A stretch of DNA of 64,000 nucleotides. Source: Labedella gwakjiensis (GTDB lineage: Bacteria; Actinomycetota; Actinomycetes; Actinomycetales; Microbacteriaceae). Shown piece by piece: positions 33,133 to 42,782 of this stretch. The translations under genes and the position numbers were made by a program. Location: the NCBI RefSeq assembly GCF_003014675.1, contig NZ_PYAU01000001.1, positions 2,666,001-2,730,000 of the forward strand, written 5' to 3'. The first letter of the stretch is position 1. Each line of letters starts with the position of its first letter. The notes below the pieces were generated by a model. That model worked only from the letters and a program-made list of their open reading frames with translations. It did not search any database and was not told where the DNA came from.

Positions 33133-34583
33133 AACTCGGCAGACTGGCTCTCTACGGCAGCGCCACAATCGCGACGATTGCGGCCACATTCCTGGCAATC
33201 GAAGCACCCGTCGCCCTTGCCGTGCTCTTTGGAGTTTGTGTTGCACTTATCACTGTCCTGAAGCTCGGTATCAGAAATGGCTTCATCGTTCTCGGGATCT
33301 TGACGGTTGGCTTCTCTGCCTTCCTAGGGCGCTACGCGTCAGGGGTGGAGGAATTAAACTCAGTTGGTACTGCACTTCTCATTCTGGCTGGATGTGCCTC
33401 GTTCAAGCGGCCGGGCCTTGATCGCCGAGTCATTATTCCTGGCGCACTGTTCCTCGTTCTGGCGGTGGTGATGGCCGGTGTCAGTTTGGCCGCGACGATG
33501 AACGTCGAGTTTTCCCTTCGAGGTCTGGTTGGACTTGTAGCTGCTCCGCTCACGGTTGTCGCGGTGACGGCCTCTCTCTCACACACGCCCGACCACGAGG
33601 TCCCGAGGGCTAGAAAGTTCATTCTGGGCGCCATTGCCTCCGTTGTCCTCGTCAACATCGTTGTCGGCCTTCGCCAGGCGATCTTTGGATTATCGGCGGA
33701 GGAGATTCGGTCAGCAACCGAGGGCCTTTCCACCTACAGTGTTGGAGACCAGATCCGTCTCATGGGCACATTCCAGTCGAACCAGGACATGGGCCTCTTT
33801 CTCGCATGTATGGCACCCGCCCTATTGGTTGCAGGTTTGCGAGCATCCGGACGAGCGAAGGCGGGCTTCTTTGTCGTCGCAACTTTGCTCTATGTCGTCA
33901 ACTTCCTTAGCCTCACGCGTACCTCTCTGATAGCGGGGGTGACGGTGGGTTTACTAGCTCTGGCAATATGGTCTCGAGGCGAATTCGTCCTCCGTGTCCT
34001 GCGCAACCTCCTGGTCGTTCTCGCCGGGACGGCGATCTTTGTGAGTGTCCTGATAGCCCTCGGTGTACCGAGGGTTCAGGCCGCCGTTGATCGAGCGCTG
34101 ACGCTCACCAACCTCGACGCCGATGGTTCGTTCAACAGTCGCCGTGATGCAACCCTTCCAATTGCATGGAATGCATTCACGAGTCACCCGCTTGGAGCCG
34201 GGGCGGGCGCGGCTGGCCCGGTGAGCCAGCAATTCGCTGAAGTGGCCCCGCTGGGCTATCTCAACGCGGATAACGGCTACCTCATGATCGGGCTTCAGAT
34301 GGGGTTCCTGGGTCTTGCAATTCTCATTTGGATGCTTCTCGCGGTTGTTGTGTCTCTCGGGCGGAGGGGGACCGCGCTTCGAACTGCCGGAGCTGCTGCC
34401 GCCCTGGCTCTTGCTGTCGCGATGTTGACGGCCGGGTACTGGAGCCTGCTCGCACCAATTTGTATCGTGGCTGCGGTTGTGGGGGTTGCGATGTCCGAGC
34501 CCCGCGAGCCTCGCAGTGAACGGGGGGGACTCGTCTCCGTTGATCGATCGCGTACCCACTCGAGGCAAGCTATCGATGCCTGA
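33129..34583 (+). CDS. O-antigen polymerase/ligase-like membrane protein (Wzy-like)
   Basis: TTG 33129 is the likely start: it overlaps the preceding stop (TTGA) and a GGGAG lies six bases upstream. The ~484-residue protein has about eleven membrane helices and a large loop with 'DQIRLMGTFQSNQDMGLF', 'NFLSLTRTSLIAGV' and 'SRRDATLPIAWNAFTSHPLGAG'. These resemble the Wzy_C region of O-antigen ligases and polymerases. It would polymerise flipped repeat units outside the membrane. From here codon use turns visibly more AT-rich than in the rest of the window. Confidence 0.85.
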   Translation: MKLGRLALYGSATIATIAATFLAIEAPVALAVLFGVCVALITVLKLGIRNGFIVLGILTVGFSAFLGRYASGVEELNSVGTALLILAGCASFKRPGLDRRVIIPGALFLVLAVVMAGVSLAATMNVEFSLRGLVGLVAAPLTVVAVTASLSHTPDHEVPRARKFILGAIASVVLVNIVVGLRQAIFGLSAEEIRSATEGLSTYSVGDQIRLMGTFQSNQDMGLFLACMAPALLVAGLRASGRAKAGFFVVATLLYVVNFLSLTRTSLIAGVTVGLLALAIWSRGEFVLRVLRNLLVVLAGTAIFVSVLIALGVPRVQAAVDRALTLTNLDADGSFNSRRDATLPIAWNAFTSHPLGAGAGAAGPVSQQFAEVAPLGYLNADNGYLMIGLQMGFLGLAILIWMLLAVVVSLGRRGTALRTAGAAAALALAVAMLTAGYWSLLAPICIVAAVVGVAMSEPREPRSERGGLVSVDRSRTHSRQAIDA

Positions 34584-36606
34584 GGACAAGCCGGCCGCAG
34601 GCCGTCGTGCATTTAGGTCGGACGTCCAGGGCCTACGCGCCGTAGCGGTGGGCCTGGTCCTTATCTATCACGCAGGGGTTCCTTGGCTCGGGGGAGGATT
34701 TGTCGGGGTCGACGTATTCTTCGTTATTTCGGGCTATCTGATCACCGGACACCTTGCGGTGGGGCTAGCTCGGGAGGGACGGGTGGATCTAGCAGCGTTT
34801 TGGGCGAAGCGAGCACGCCGAATTCTCCCAGCGTCCGTGGCAACACTCCTGTTAAGCCTGGTGGCTGCGGCAATCTGGATGCCTCCGCTTGCCCTGCCGG
34901 CCGTGTTCCGTGATGCCGCTGCGACAGCGCTCTACGTCCCGAATTTGCTCTTTGCTGTCCAAGGTACGGACTATCTGGCGGAGACGTCGCCATCCGTGTT
35001 CCAGCAGTACTGGTCCCTTGGTGTAGAGGAACAGTTCTACCTAATCTGGCCCATCGCGCTGATGGTCGCGTTTGCGGTGGGACGTAGGAGCAGACGAAGC
35101 CTCATCATTTTCACCTTCGCGATAGTCCTCGTGTCCTTCGCGGTTTGCGTGCTACTGACGGGGTCGTCGCAGCCCTGGGCGTTCTTCTCGCTCCCGTCCC
35201 GAGCCTGGGAATTCGGCATCGGCGGACTAATCGCTCTCGTGGGAGACCCGCTCGCTCGTAGAGTCTCAGCCACTGCGCGTGCGGCCCTTGGCTGGACTGG
35301 ACTCTTGGCCATTGTGTCCGGCGGAGCGTTCCTGAGCGCGGAGTTACCTTTCCCGGGCGTGGTGGCAATATTGCCGGTCGTGGGTACTGCGTTAGTGATT
35401 TTGTGCGGAAATGATTCCCGGCTGGGACCCGCACGACTGCTCTCGATTCACCCCCTCCAATGGATCGGGAAGATCTCGTACTCTCTCTATTTGGTTCACT
35501 GGCCCCTAATAGTGATTCCGGCGGCGGCTATTACGCCCGCTGATTTGCCAATCGCCGTATCCGTTGGTCTCGCCCTCTTAGCTGTTCCGCTCGCTTACGT
35601 TCTATACCGTCTGGTCGAAGAGCCCGGGAGGAGATCGCGTGTTTTCGTCGAGGCAGGTGGACGTAGAACCCTCCTGTTCGTAGCGGCCTCGTCTGCCGTG
35701 ATTGCGCTGATAAGCGTTGTCGCGATCCCCGCGGCGTCCGCGCGCTCATTGACTTCGGGCGATGACGCGCAAGCTTACGAAGTATCGCAATCGCCTAGGG
35801 CGGCTGACACAGTACCTGCGAACTTGAAGCCGTCCCTCTGGGACGCGGCCGACGACATACCGGCGCTCTACGCGACGGGCTGTCATCGTGACTTCGAGTC
35901 TGTCGATTCCAAGCCATGTCGATTCGGCTCGAACGAAAGCGCTCCGATGGTCGCGCTATTCGGTGACTCCCACGCCGCTCACTGGTTCCCAGCTCTCAAG
36001 ACTCTGGCGGACGCCGGAACGATTCGTCTAGAGACCTTCACGAAGAGTTCATGTCCCTCAGCATCTGTTGAGATATTGCGAGATGGCTCGTCGTACTCCG
36101 AATGCGTACGCTGGCGAGGCGCCGTAATCGAACGGCTCCAGTCGGAGCCACCTGCCCTAACCGTCCTGTCCAACATGCGTTCCGTCGATGCGATTCAGGG
36201 CCCTCCTCAGGACTGGGACCAAGGATTAGGTGAGACCATCACCATGCTTGTTCCCTCGCAGCAGGTGCTCGTCATCGCAGATACTCCGAGTATGTCGACC
36301 AGCCCAGCGCTGTGTCTTTCCGCGCATCTGAACGATGCGAGTACGTGCGCAACGCAACGAAGTGAAGCACTTTCGTCCGACTCCGGACTCACAAATGTGC
36401 GTTCTGCCGGAGGCGAGCTCCTCGATCTGAACGACTATCTGTGCGACGACCAACTCTGTCCAGCCATCATCGATGACCTCCTCGTCTATCGCGACGAGCA
36501 CCACCTCACAGCTGAGTTCAGCCGAAGTATGGCCCCCGTCTTCGTCAAGGCGATCGGCCAACTCTTGAACCGTGCGGCGGCTCCTGTCGTAGCACCGGGG
36601 AAGTAG
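34576..36606 (+). CDS. acyltransferase 3 / SGNH fusion (OafA-like) O-acyltransferase
   Basis: ATG 34576 is preferred (MPEDKPAAGRRAFRSDVQGLRAVAVG). The 676-residue protein has ten or so helices with the acyltransferase-3 His in 'LIYHAGVPWLGGGFVGVDVFFVISGYLIT'. After the last helix comes an outside SGNH domain: 'VALFGDSHAAHWFPAL' (block I) and 'YRDEHHLTAEFS' (catalytic Asp-x-x-His). This architecture O-acetylates sugars of surface polymers, so it probably decorates this exopolysaccharide. It overlaps the polymerase stop by eight bases. GC appears low for the window, for example with many tta, ata and aat codons. Confidence 0.9.
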   Translation: MPEDKPAAGRRAFRSDVQGLRAVAVGLVLIYHAGVPWLGGGFVGVDVFFVISGYLITGHLAVGLAREGRVDLAAFWAKRARRILPASVATLLLSLVAAAIWMPPLALPAVFRDAAATALYVPNLLFAVQGTDYLAETSPSVFQQYWSLGVEEQFYLIWPIALMVAFAVGRRSRRSLIIFTFAIVLVSFAVCVLLTGSSQPWAFFSLPSRAWEFGIGGLIALVGDPLARRVSATARAALGWTGLLAIVSGGAFLSAELPFPGVVAILPVVGTALVILCGNDSRLGPARLLSIHPLQWIGKISYSLYLVHWPLIVIPAAAITPADLPIAVSVGLALLAVPLAYVLYRLVEEPGRRSRVFVEAGGRRTLLFVAASSAVIALISVVAIPAASARSLTSGDDAQAYEVSQSPRAADTVPANLKPSLWDAADDIPALYATGCHRDFESVDSKPCRFGSNESAPMVALFGDSHAAHWFPALKTLADAGTIRLETFTKSSCPSASVEILRDGSSYSECVRWRGAVIERLQSEPPALTVLSNMRSVDAIQGPPQDWDQGLGETITMLVPSQQVLVIADTPSMSTSPALCLSAHLNDASTCATQRSEALSSDSGLTNVRSAGGELLDLNDYLCDDQLCPAIIDDLLVYRDEHHLTAEFSRSMAPVFVKAIGQLLNRAAAPVVAPGK

Positions 36607-36613
36607 GGCCCGA

Positions 36614-37726
36614 ATGTCTGAGCTACCGATTCGACCCGCTGTGGTCTATTTTGCGATCAGGGACGTCGAGTACCCGCGCAATTCCCGCCTTCGTAGTCAT
36701 CTCATGGGTTGCGGGTTCGATGTGAGACCTGTGCCAGCGGCAGTTGGCCGCAATCGCCTGGTGAAGCTAGCTACAAATATCGCCCATCTCTGGAAGGAAT
36801 CGCGACAGGCAAAGGTTGTCGTCTTGAGCGAGTTTTCTCTTCCGTATGCCATCGTGACGTGGGCAGTCGCTCGGTCGGTAGGAGCGATCCACGTTGTTGA
36901 CGGTTTCATCGGCCTGCATGAGACCGAGATCGAGGATCGCCACAACGCGAGCGCGCGCAGCCTTAAAGCGAGGGTCTATCGACTGATAGATCTGATCGCT
37001 CGCAAATTCGCCGATGTCTTTCTGATCGATACCGAGGTTCGAGCGGCCGCGGTAAGGCCGTTCATTCGTCGGAATGCAACCGCCTTGTCTTTGCCTGTCG
37101 GCGCGCCACCCTGGGCGACTCCAGTGAAGTCCGATACAGAGGTGCCCCCTCTTCGAGTTTTGTACTACGGCAACCACGTCCCTCTCCACGGCCTCGAGTT
37201 CGTCGTGGCAGCGGTGGCGTCTCTTCCGTCCAATTTGCACGTGCAATTGACTCTCGTCGGCGACGTCGCGAAGAGTAGTCACCTGGTGAAGACCAATGCA
37301 GGCGGCGTCGAAGAGAGATTCATCATCAGGCCTCCAGTGGCTCCGGAAGAGCTAAGGGCGGTGATTGCAGAGCACCAGGTAGTTCTCGGTGTCTTCGGGG
37401 AGTCGATTAAAGCCGAGGGAGTGATCGCAAATAAAGTTTGGCAGGGTCTCTCCTGCGACCGCTTGGTAGTGACCAGGCACAGTCGCGCTCTAAGCGAGAT
37501 TGAACCATTGGTCGGGGAGAAACTTCTCACCGTGTCGCCCGGATCGCCCGCCGACATCGCATCTGCGCTCACACAAGTGAGTATGAGTTACCGGCCGGAT
37601 CATGATGCGGGTATCGCGAATCGACTCGAAGCCTATGTGACACAACGTTTCGATCTACTGATAGGCGAGTTGGAACGCAGGGGCGTGAGGGCGATGAGCA
37701 CTTCCGCCGACGCCGGAAGAAAATGA
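36614..37726 (+). CDS. GT-B glycosyltransferase (family 4-like)
   Basis: A 370-residue protein beginning MSELPIRPAVVYFAIRDVEYPRNSRL. It resembles two-domain GT-B transferases: an N-terminal domain ending near 'LPVGAP', then a C-terminal domain beginning 'PPLRVLYYGNHVPLHGLEFVVAAVASLP' and containing 'GVIANKVWQGLSCDRLVVT', equivalent to the nucleotide-sugar binding E-x7-E segment of family 4. Sugar and linkage are unknown. It starts seven bases after the acyltransferase gene, and its stop overlaps the flippase start. Confidence 0.8.
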   Translation: MSELPIRPAVVYFAIRDVEYPRNSRLRSHLMGCGFDVRPVPAAVGRNRLVKLATNIAHLWKESRQAKVVVLSEFSLPYAIVTWAVARSVGAIHVVDGFIGLHETEIEDRHNASARSLKARVYRLIDLIARKFADVFLIDTEVRAAAVRPFIRRNATALSLPVGAPPWATPVKSDTEVPPLRVLYYGNHVPLHGLEFVVAAVASLPSNLHVQLTLVGDVAKSSHLVKTNAGGVEERFIIRPPVAPEELRAVIAEHQVVLGVFGESIKAEGVIANKVWQGLSCDRLVVTRHSRALSEIEPLVGEKLLTVSPGSPADIASALTQVSMSYRPDHDAGIANRLEAYVTQRFDLLIGELERRGVRAMSTSADAGRK

Positions 37727-38928
37727 AGGGCGTGCTGAGGCTAGCCGGCTTCATACTTCTTCCGATCATCGCCGCGGTCAGCCCCCTTCTGGCGCTGCCG
37801 GCGGTTACGTCGCAGTTCGGTGCAGCAGGGTGGGCAGCGATTGCGCTCGGGCAGTCTCTAGGCGGGGCGGCTGCAGTGATCGTGGAACTTGGATGGGCCC
37901 TGAACGGCCCCCAGCGTGTGGCGCGGGCTGGTCTGCGAAGTCGCAAAAAACTGCTCGCCATTGCGCTCTCGACGAAAACGGCCGCCCTAGCCCCGATGTC
38001 GGCCGCCGCAGCTGTGGGAGCGAGTCTCTTGACTAGCTCGTACTCATTCGAGGCTGCCCTAATGGCCGTCGGAGCTGCGGCGGTCGGGCTGACGTCAACG
38101 TGGTTCTTTGTAGGGACGTCGTCCCCCCTAAGGATTGCCCTCGCCGACACTTTCCCCAAGGTGACGACCATCTCTGTGGCCGCCGTCGTGATCTCCATGG
38201 GAGGCCCGCTATGGGCGTATGGCGCCGCGGTGCTGCTGTCGTCCTTGGCGTCCCCTGTCATATCAGTTCTCATGGTCGGGCTCAGCCGCACGGATCTGCG
38301 TGGAATCGGTCCTCGACGGCTCGTATGGTTTCTGCGCGCCCAACTCCTAGCGCTCTCAGGCCGAGCCGTGAGCGCGCTGTATATCGCACTCCCAATAACC
38401 TTGGTGGGGCTCGCGGCGCCCGGCTCGGTGGCGCTCTTCGCCGCCGTCGAACGCCTTCAACGGATGGGCCTGTCGGTACTGCAAGCCGTACCGAACTTCT
38501 TGCAGGCGTGGGTCGGGCGTGGAACAGACCAGTCTGAACGTTTGCGACGTGCTCACCAGAGTGTGCTAATCAACGTGGGCCTGGGATTGTCCGCGGGGCT
38601 CGGCTTCGCGATCCTCGCGCCACCGGTGTCGCGGATCCTCTTTTCTGGTGTTACGGATATTCCTATCGAGCTGTCAATGTTGGGCGGGCTACTCATTGCC
38701 ACCGTTTGTGTTTCTCGGGCGACAGGAAACATCCTGCTAGTCGCGCTCCGGGACATTCGATCGATAGTTCGAAGCGCAATTGCTGGCGCTGTCATCGGTG
38801 TCCCCCTCATCCTCTCCCTTGCTGCGATATGGGGACCTGCGGGAGGCTTGATCGGAGAAATTGTTGCCGAGTGCACGGTGCTTCTCGTGCAGGTGTTTGC
38901 AGCATTTCGACTACTTCGTGGACGCTGA
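37723..38928 (+). CDS. polysaccharide flippase (Wzx-like)
   Basis: A 401-residue integral membrane protein with about twelve helices, starting MKGVLRLAGFILLPIIAAVSPLLALP. The layout fits the MOP/PST export family: 'LALPAVTSQFGAAGWAAIALGQSLG' near the N-terminus, the inner 'GVDL...P' region and paired helices throughout. It would move undecaprenyl-linked repeat units to the outer face, completing a Wzx/Wzy route with the neighbouring sugar transferase and polymerase. It ends convergent to the glycosyltransferase operon, with no clear terminator in the 75-base gap. Confidence 0.85.
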   Translation: MKGVLRLAGFILLPIIAAVSPLLALPAVTSQFGAAGWAAIALGQSLGGAAAVIVELGWALNGPQRVARAGLRSRKKLLAIALSTKTAALAPMSAAAAVGASLLTSSYSFEAALMAVGAAAVGLTSTWFFVGTSSPLRIALADTFPKVTTISVAAVVISMGGPLWAYGAAVLLSSLASPVISVLMVGLSRTDLRGIGPRRLVWFLRAQLLALSGRAVSALYIALPITLVGLAAPGSVALFAAVERLQRMGLSVLQAVPNFLQAWVGRGTDQSERLRRAHQSVLINVGLGLSAGLGFAILAPPVSRILFSGVTDIPIELSMLGGLLIATVCVSRATGNILLVALRDIRSIVRSAIAGAVIGVPLILSLAAIWGPAGGLIGEIVAECTVLLVQVFAAFRLLRGR

Positions 38929-39003
38929 GGTGAACCCGGGCCAGACGTATCGTCTATGACCCGCGTGCACCCCCGGCTATGTCGAAAGGTCAATTCTCCG
39001 GGC

Positions 39004-40050
39004 TTAGAGACTTTCTAGCCGTGATCGGATAGCCCGGGCGGAGTCCCCAACCGTGAGTTTCGCAGCATTCTCCACGACGTGAGTTGACACTTTGCGTCGG
39101 AGTGCTTCATCCTCGCGCAGTTCTCGCAGGGCCTCGACCCAGCGATCTAAATGGCCCATCGAGGGTTCAAGAATCAGCTTCGCCTCAAGCCTGGGGTCGG
39201 TTATCAGGAGAGGGGCAGCCCCGAACCGTGCAGAGAGAATCAAGGGTATTCCGGCCATTGCCGCCTCCACGGCGCTCCGTCCGAAGGCCTCCCTCGTTGA
39301 TGTCCCAACGTAGACCGCGGCGTCATCCCATAGATCGGACGCAGAGGCCCAGCCTCGTACGCGCACGTTAGACGGTGCCATCGACTCGATCTGACCCTGG
39401 AGCGGACCCGCTCCATACATTGCTGCGTCAGACCCATCTCTTGCCATCATCTCGACGAAAAGGGAGGGATTCTTGTCGATATCGAAGCGGGCTGCCCAGA
39501 CCGCGGTTTGACGTCGACCGATTCCATCCCACTGACGCGGGCGCGGGGCCAACCCTGGTGGGACGATCTCCACCGCCCGGCCCAAGCCGATCTCATCGCG
39601 GAGAACATGGGTCGTGGCCCACACCTCCTTGGACCGACGCAGCGCGGACCGCTCGAGGACCTCCCAAACAATTCGCCGCACAGATGACGACTCTCCCTTA
39701 GCTGGCCAAGGGCGACCTCTCAAATACGCGACCCACGGCTTTGCGAGAGTTGCGAGCGCCATATCCGTTTGGGGGATCATGCTGACGATTACATCGGCCT
39801 CCGCGACGTCTCGGCTCCCCTTCAGCAGCTGACGTAACGAGACGATGCCCTTGGCGCCGTCAGCTTCTAGTTCCACTTCAGTGACCCACGGTGGATCTTC
39901 TGGGGGACGGTGCCCGGCGGCATTCCTAGACACCCCTTGGAACAGAGTCCAGTCGAGACCCTCTGCCTGCCCGGCCGCCACAAGCTCACGGGACGAGCGA
40001 TACACGCCTGATCGAGCGAGAAGGGGAGCGGCCACCAAACAAACTTTCAT
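39004..40050 (-). CDS. family 4-type glycosyltransferase
   Basis: A 348-residue GT-B protein (MKVCLVAAPLLARSGVYRSSRELVAAGQAEG). The C-terminal half has 'IGRRQTAVWAARFDIDKNPSLFVEMMA' and the E-x7-E type site 'VYVGTSTREAFGRSAVEAAMAGIPLILSARFGAAPLL', hallmarks of family 4 retaining transferases. Its ATG overlaps the stop of the upstream glycosyltransferase gene by four bases. It is the last gene of a three-gene minus-strand operon assigned to the exopolysaccharide pathway by position. Confidence 0.88.
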   Translation of the reverse strand: MKVCLVAAPLLARSGVYRSSRELVAAGQAEGLDWTLFQGVSRNAAGHRPPEDPPWVTEVELEADGAKGIVSLRQLLKGSRDVAEADVIVSMIPQTDMALATLAKPWVAYLRGRPWPAKGESSSVRRIVWEVLERSALRRSKEVWATTHVLRDEIGLGRAVEIVPPGLAPRPRQWDGIGRRQTAVWAARFDIDKNPSLFVEMMARDGSDAAMYGAGPLQGQIESMAPSNVRVRGWASASDLWDDAAVYVGTSTREAFGRSAVEAAMAGIPLILSARFGAAPLLITDPRLEAKLILEPSMGHLDRWVEALRELREDEALRRKVSTHVVENAAKLTVGDSARAIRSRLESL

Positions 40051-41252
40051 GGGCCGACCTGTCCCGGGCGCCTGCCGACGACTTGCCTAAAGAATGCCGC
40101 GTGCCGCTGTGTCACGATCTCGTCTGTGGCGTCTGCGACGGTTGTCGGCGCATTCGTCGCGAGCGCGACCCGGAGCTCTTGATCGTCGGCGAGACGGGTA
40201 AGGGCGTCAGCTAGCGCGTCAACATCGCCCATATCTGTCAGAATGCCAGTCGTTTCGTTCTCGATCCATTCGGCTGGTCCACCCGCATCGACGGCGACTG
40301 TCGGCTTTCCAGCGGCCAGATACTGGAGGACGTTTTGTCCGAGTGGCTCTGGGCGAATAGATGACTGCACGCAGACGTCCAGAGATGCGATAAAAGTGGG
40401 CACATCTGTTACGTGGCCTAGCCACTCCACCTGGTCGGTCACCCCCAAGTCCTCGCATAAGGTGAGCAATTTCCGCTGATAATCAGCGTTAGCGAAGGGA
40501 GTACCGCCCGCGAGTTTTAGTCGGACGTGCGATCCTGCGAAGGCCGCCGAGAACGCACGAAGGAGTACTTCGTGGCCTTTCCACTCATCTACGCGGGCGA
40601 CCATTCCGATCACATCGACGGGCCGAGCAGCCCGTCTCGCAGCTTCGATTGAGTGGGCGACGGTCGTGATACCAGCTGGGCTCGGAATTACCTCCGAGTG
40701 AGTCGAGGCGCGAAGGTGCGGCAGAGCAGAGTCAAGCGTCGCGCCCGAATTCGCAATCACGCCGTCGGCTCGTCTGAGCACAAGTCGAGTGAAGAGTTCG
40801 TAACCTAGGGCGCCAAGGCTCTCGCGGCTGACCATGTCCCGAAGGTGAATGACGAGTGGGGTTCTGCAGCTGAGCGCTGCGAGAGCAGCGTAGATTGCGG
40901 AGCGTGATGTGTTCGCATGAAGTACATCAGCCGTGCGGAACGAGCTGTTCGTGCGGATGAGCACAGCCTGGGTGACTCCCGACAATGCGAAGCGAAGGAG
41001 CGCTCCGATTGACCGCCCGCTGCTGGTTGCTCCAGGCGCTTGAGCTGGGCCGACCCGCGAGATGATAGGGCTCGCGAGTTCCGAGAATGCACCGTTGCTC
41101 CGCGGTTTTCGAGGGATGAGAAGGTGCGCGTTCCATCCCCGGGTCGACGATTCAAGGAGACGAGCGAGAGCCATCTCAGCCCCGCCTATCTCAGTTGTGT
41201 GACCGAGGTGAAGCACCCGCGGTTGGCTTCGTTCCTTCGGCAGGTCGTTCAT
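40047..41252 (-). CDS. family 4 glycosyltransferase
   Basis: ATG 41252 (MNDLPKERSQPRVLHLGH) is used; a TTG at 41276 overlapping the upstream stop is an alternative. The ~401-residue protein has the N-terminal pattern 'RVLHLGHTTEIGGAEMALARLLE' typical of family 4 enzymes, 'VIGMVARVDEWKGHEVLLRAFSAAF', and the site 'VCVQSSIRPEPLGQNVLQYLAAGKPTVAV' with the E-x7-x acceptor segment. It adds a sugar to the growing repeat unit; donor and linkage are unknown. Confidence 0.9.
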   Translation of the reverse strand: MNDLPKERSQPRVLHLGHTTEIGGAEMALARLLESSTRGWNAHLLIPRKPRSNGAFSELASPIISRVGPAQAPGATSSGRSIGALLRFALSGVTQAVLIRTNSSFRTADVLHANTSRSAIYAALAALSCRTPLVIHLRDMVSRESLGALGYELFTRLVLRRADGVIANSGATLDSALPHLRASTHSEVIPSPAGITTVAHSIEAARRAARPVDVIGMVARVDEWKGHEVLLRAFSAAFAGSHVRLKLAGGTPFANADYQRKLLTLCEDLGVTDQVEWLGHVTDVPTFIASLDVCVQSSIRPEPLGQNVLQYLAAGKPTVAVDAGGPAEWIENETTGILTDMGDVDALADALTRLADDQELRVALATNAPTTVADATDEIVTQRHAAFFRQVVGRRPGQVGP

Positions 41253-41272
41253 CCTCACCGTGACTGAAGGCT

Positions 41273-42391
41273 TCAAAGGGCGATGCCGTCCTTCACCCAG
41301 ATCTTCACATCTCGTTCGAATCGCTCGGGACCGAACTTTCTGCCGGCCGACGCTCGAGCGACTGTCATGTCGAGGCCTAAGGATTCGGATATTCCGACCT
41401 TGATTGCGCTGTCGTCCAGCGTCTCGATTACCGAGCCACCGGAAAGGGCCCGAACGCTTTCGGACGCGCCGCCTTCTGCGATGACCAGCACGGGGGTTCC
41501 TAGGCTCATCGCTTCGACGGGCATGATCCCGAAGTCCTCGACCGCGGCGAACACAAGAAGCGCTGCCTGCTGATAGAGGCTGAAGAGGAGTTCGTCCGAT
41601 GGACGATGAACAAACGTCACCGGAACGGATGCGGTGCTTGCCTTCTGTTGGAGTTCCGCTAGTTGCGGTCCTGCCCCAGCAAGCACCACGGGCAGATCGG
41701 CAAGCTCGCCTGCCCGGATAGCTACATCCAGCCGCTTGTAGTCGACGAAGCGCGAGGCTCCAAGAATGAAATTAGGCGGGAGCGCCTCCGCCACCTGTCG
41801 GTCCTCTTCATTGAGGCGGTTTCGCCAGTCACTTTCCGATTGCAAGAGTCCGACGCGTACGGGAGGATGTATGACTCTGGCGTCCACTCCCCAAGAATTC
41901 GACACGCGATTGCGGATGTAATCGCTGTTGGCCGCGAAATCAGCTCCCTCAAGTGCGCGGCGACGGTCGATTTTCTTCAGGAGCGGTGCAGCTGCTCGAG
42001 TTACCGGGTTATCGCCCCGCGCATCAAGCTCCGGTGTCCAGATGTACCTACCCGGCGTATGTACGTAAACGAAGCGCGGCGGACCGCTTGCGGCATCCTT
42101 TGCTCCGACGTGATGGGCGAAGAGGTGGGAGCTTACAAGGACAAATTCAGCCTCAGAAATATCAGTTCGGTACCAGGTGCTGGGCATGAACGGTAGAGCG
42201 AATGCTTTGCTACGTCGGAGTGGAGTCTTCGACATCCATGACTCAGTCACCGTCCGGCCTGGGAACCGGTCAGGTGCGTTATTCCAGAGACAGTGGATCG
42301 CCGCGTCGGGAAAGGCAGTCGCCATCGAGTCGACCACATTCTCTGAGCCACCGTGCCTTTCGATCCACTCATGGACTATCAGGCCCGCCAT
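41273..42391 (-). CDS. family 4 glycosyltransferase
   Basis: A 372-residue enzyme (MAGLIVHEWIERHGGSENVVDSM), first gene of the three-gene operon. It has 'VYVHTPGRYIWTPELDARG', which matches family 4 members of the mannosyltransferase-like group, 'ILGASRFVDYKRLDVAIRAGELA' at the domain border and 'LLVFAAVEDFGIMPVEAMSLGTPVLVIAEGG' with the E-x7-E site. This last pattern is often seen in GDP-mannose-dependent transferases. A promoter should lie in the gene-free stretch just upstream. Confidence 0.9.
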   Translation of the reverse strand: MAGLIVHEWIERHGGSENVVDSMATAFPDAAIHCLWNNAPDRFPGRTVTESWMSKTPLRRSKAFALPFMPSTWYRTDISEAEFVLVSSHLFAHHVGAKDAASGPPRFVYVHTPGRYIWTPELDARGDNPVTRAAAPLLKKIDRRRALEGADFAANSDYIRNRVSNSWGVDARVIHPPVRVGLLQSESDWRNRLNEEDRQVAEALPPNFILGASRFVDYKRLDVAIRAGELADLPVVLAGAGPQLAELQQKASTASVPVTFVHRPSDELLFSLYQQAALLVFAAVEDFGIMPVEAMSLGTPVLVIAEGGASESVRALSGGSVIETLDDSAIKVGISESLGLDMTVARASAGRKFGPERFERDVKIWVKDGIAL

Positions 42392-42731
42392 CTACCTTCC
42401 TCTCCCGCAAGAAGAGGTCGGTTGGAAGCATGTGAGACCGGCGCTATGGGTGATCGCAGCATCAGACCGGCCCAACCTGCCGCAAGCGTGACGAATTCTC
42501 TGAGAAGGGTGTCAATGCCCCGAGCGACTGAACTCGGGTGACGGACGGCTGCTTTAACATGCGGTCTCCGTGCGCTCATCTGGCGAGGCCAACGATGGGA
42601 ATACGACCACTATATAGGCGGACACTCCGGCTGCTTCCGGATGCGAGTGACGTAGATACCCCAGAACGGGGCGACGAGGACCCTCCTGTATGGAGCCTCA
42701 CCCTCGTCGCGATCAGGACGAAGTAGATAAA
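42392..42731. other. gene-free stretch, probable promoter region of the glycosyltransferase operon
   Basis: This 340-base region has no frame that looks coding on either strand; the short frames present have no recognisable motif. It must hold the promoter of the minus-strand glycosyltransferase operon. A TATATAG at 42611-42617 is AT-rich against a high-GC background, but its relation to that promoter is unclear. Its base composition resembles the adjacent more AT-rich exopolysaccharide block rather than the DNA beyond the tRNA gene. No inverted repeat or second copy of the tRNA 3' end was noticed. Confidence 0.5.
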
Positions 42732-42756
42732 AGAGCCCGGCCAATGGCCGGGCTCT
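42732..42756 (-). terminator. intrinsic terminator of the tRNA-Arg gene
   Basis: An 11-bp perfect stem (agagcccggcc and its complement) with a three-base loop lies 26 bases beyond the tRNA 3' end. On the minus strand it is followed by a T-rich tail (the aagtagataaa on the plus strand), as expected for a Rho-independent terminator. Confidence 0.85.
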
Positions 42757-42782
42757 GAGTCTGTCGCGCTTCGCGACGTGCG

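Noticed and set aside
42538-42726. A 62-codon frame in the gene-free stretch before the tRNA.
   Set aside because: It has no family pattern, lies in an AT-rich promoter region and ends in the tRNA terminator.
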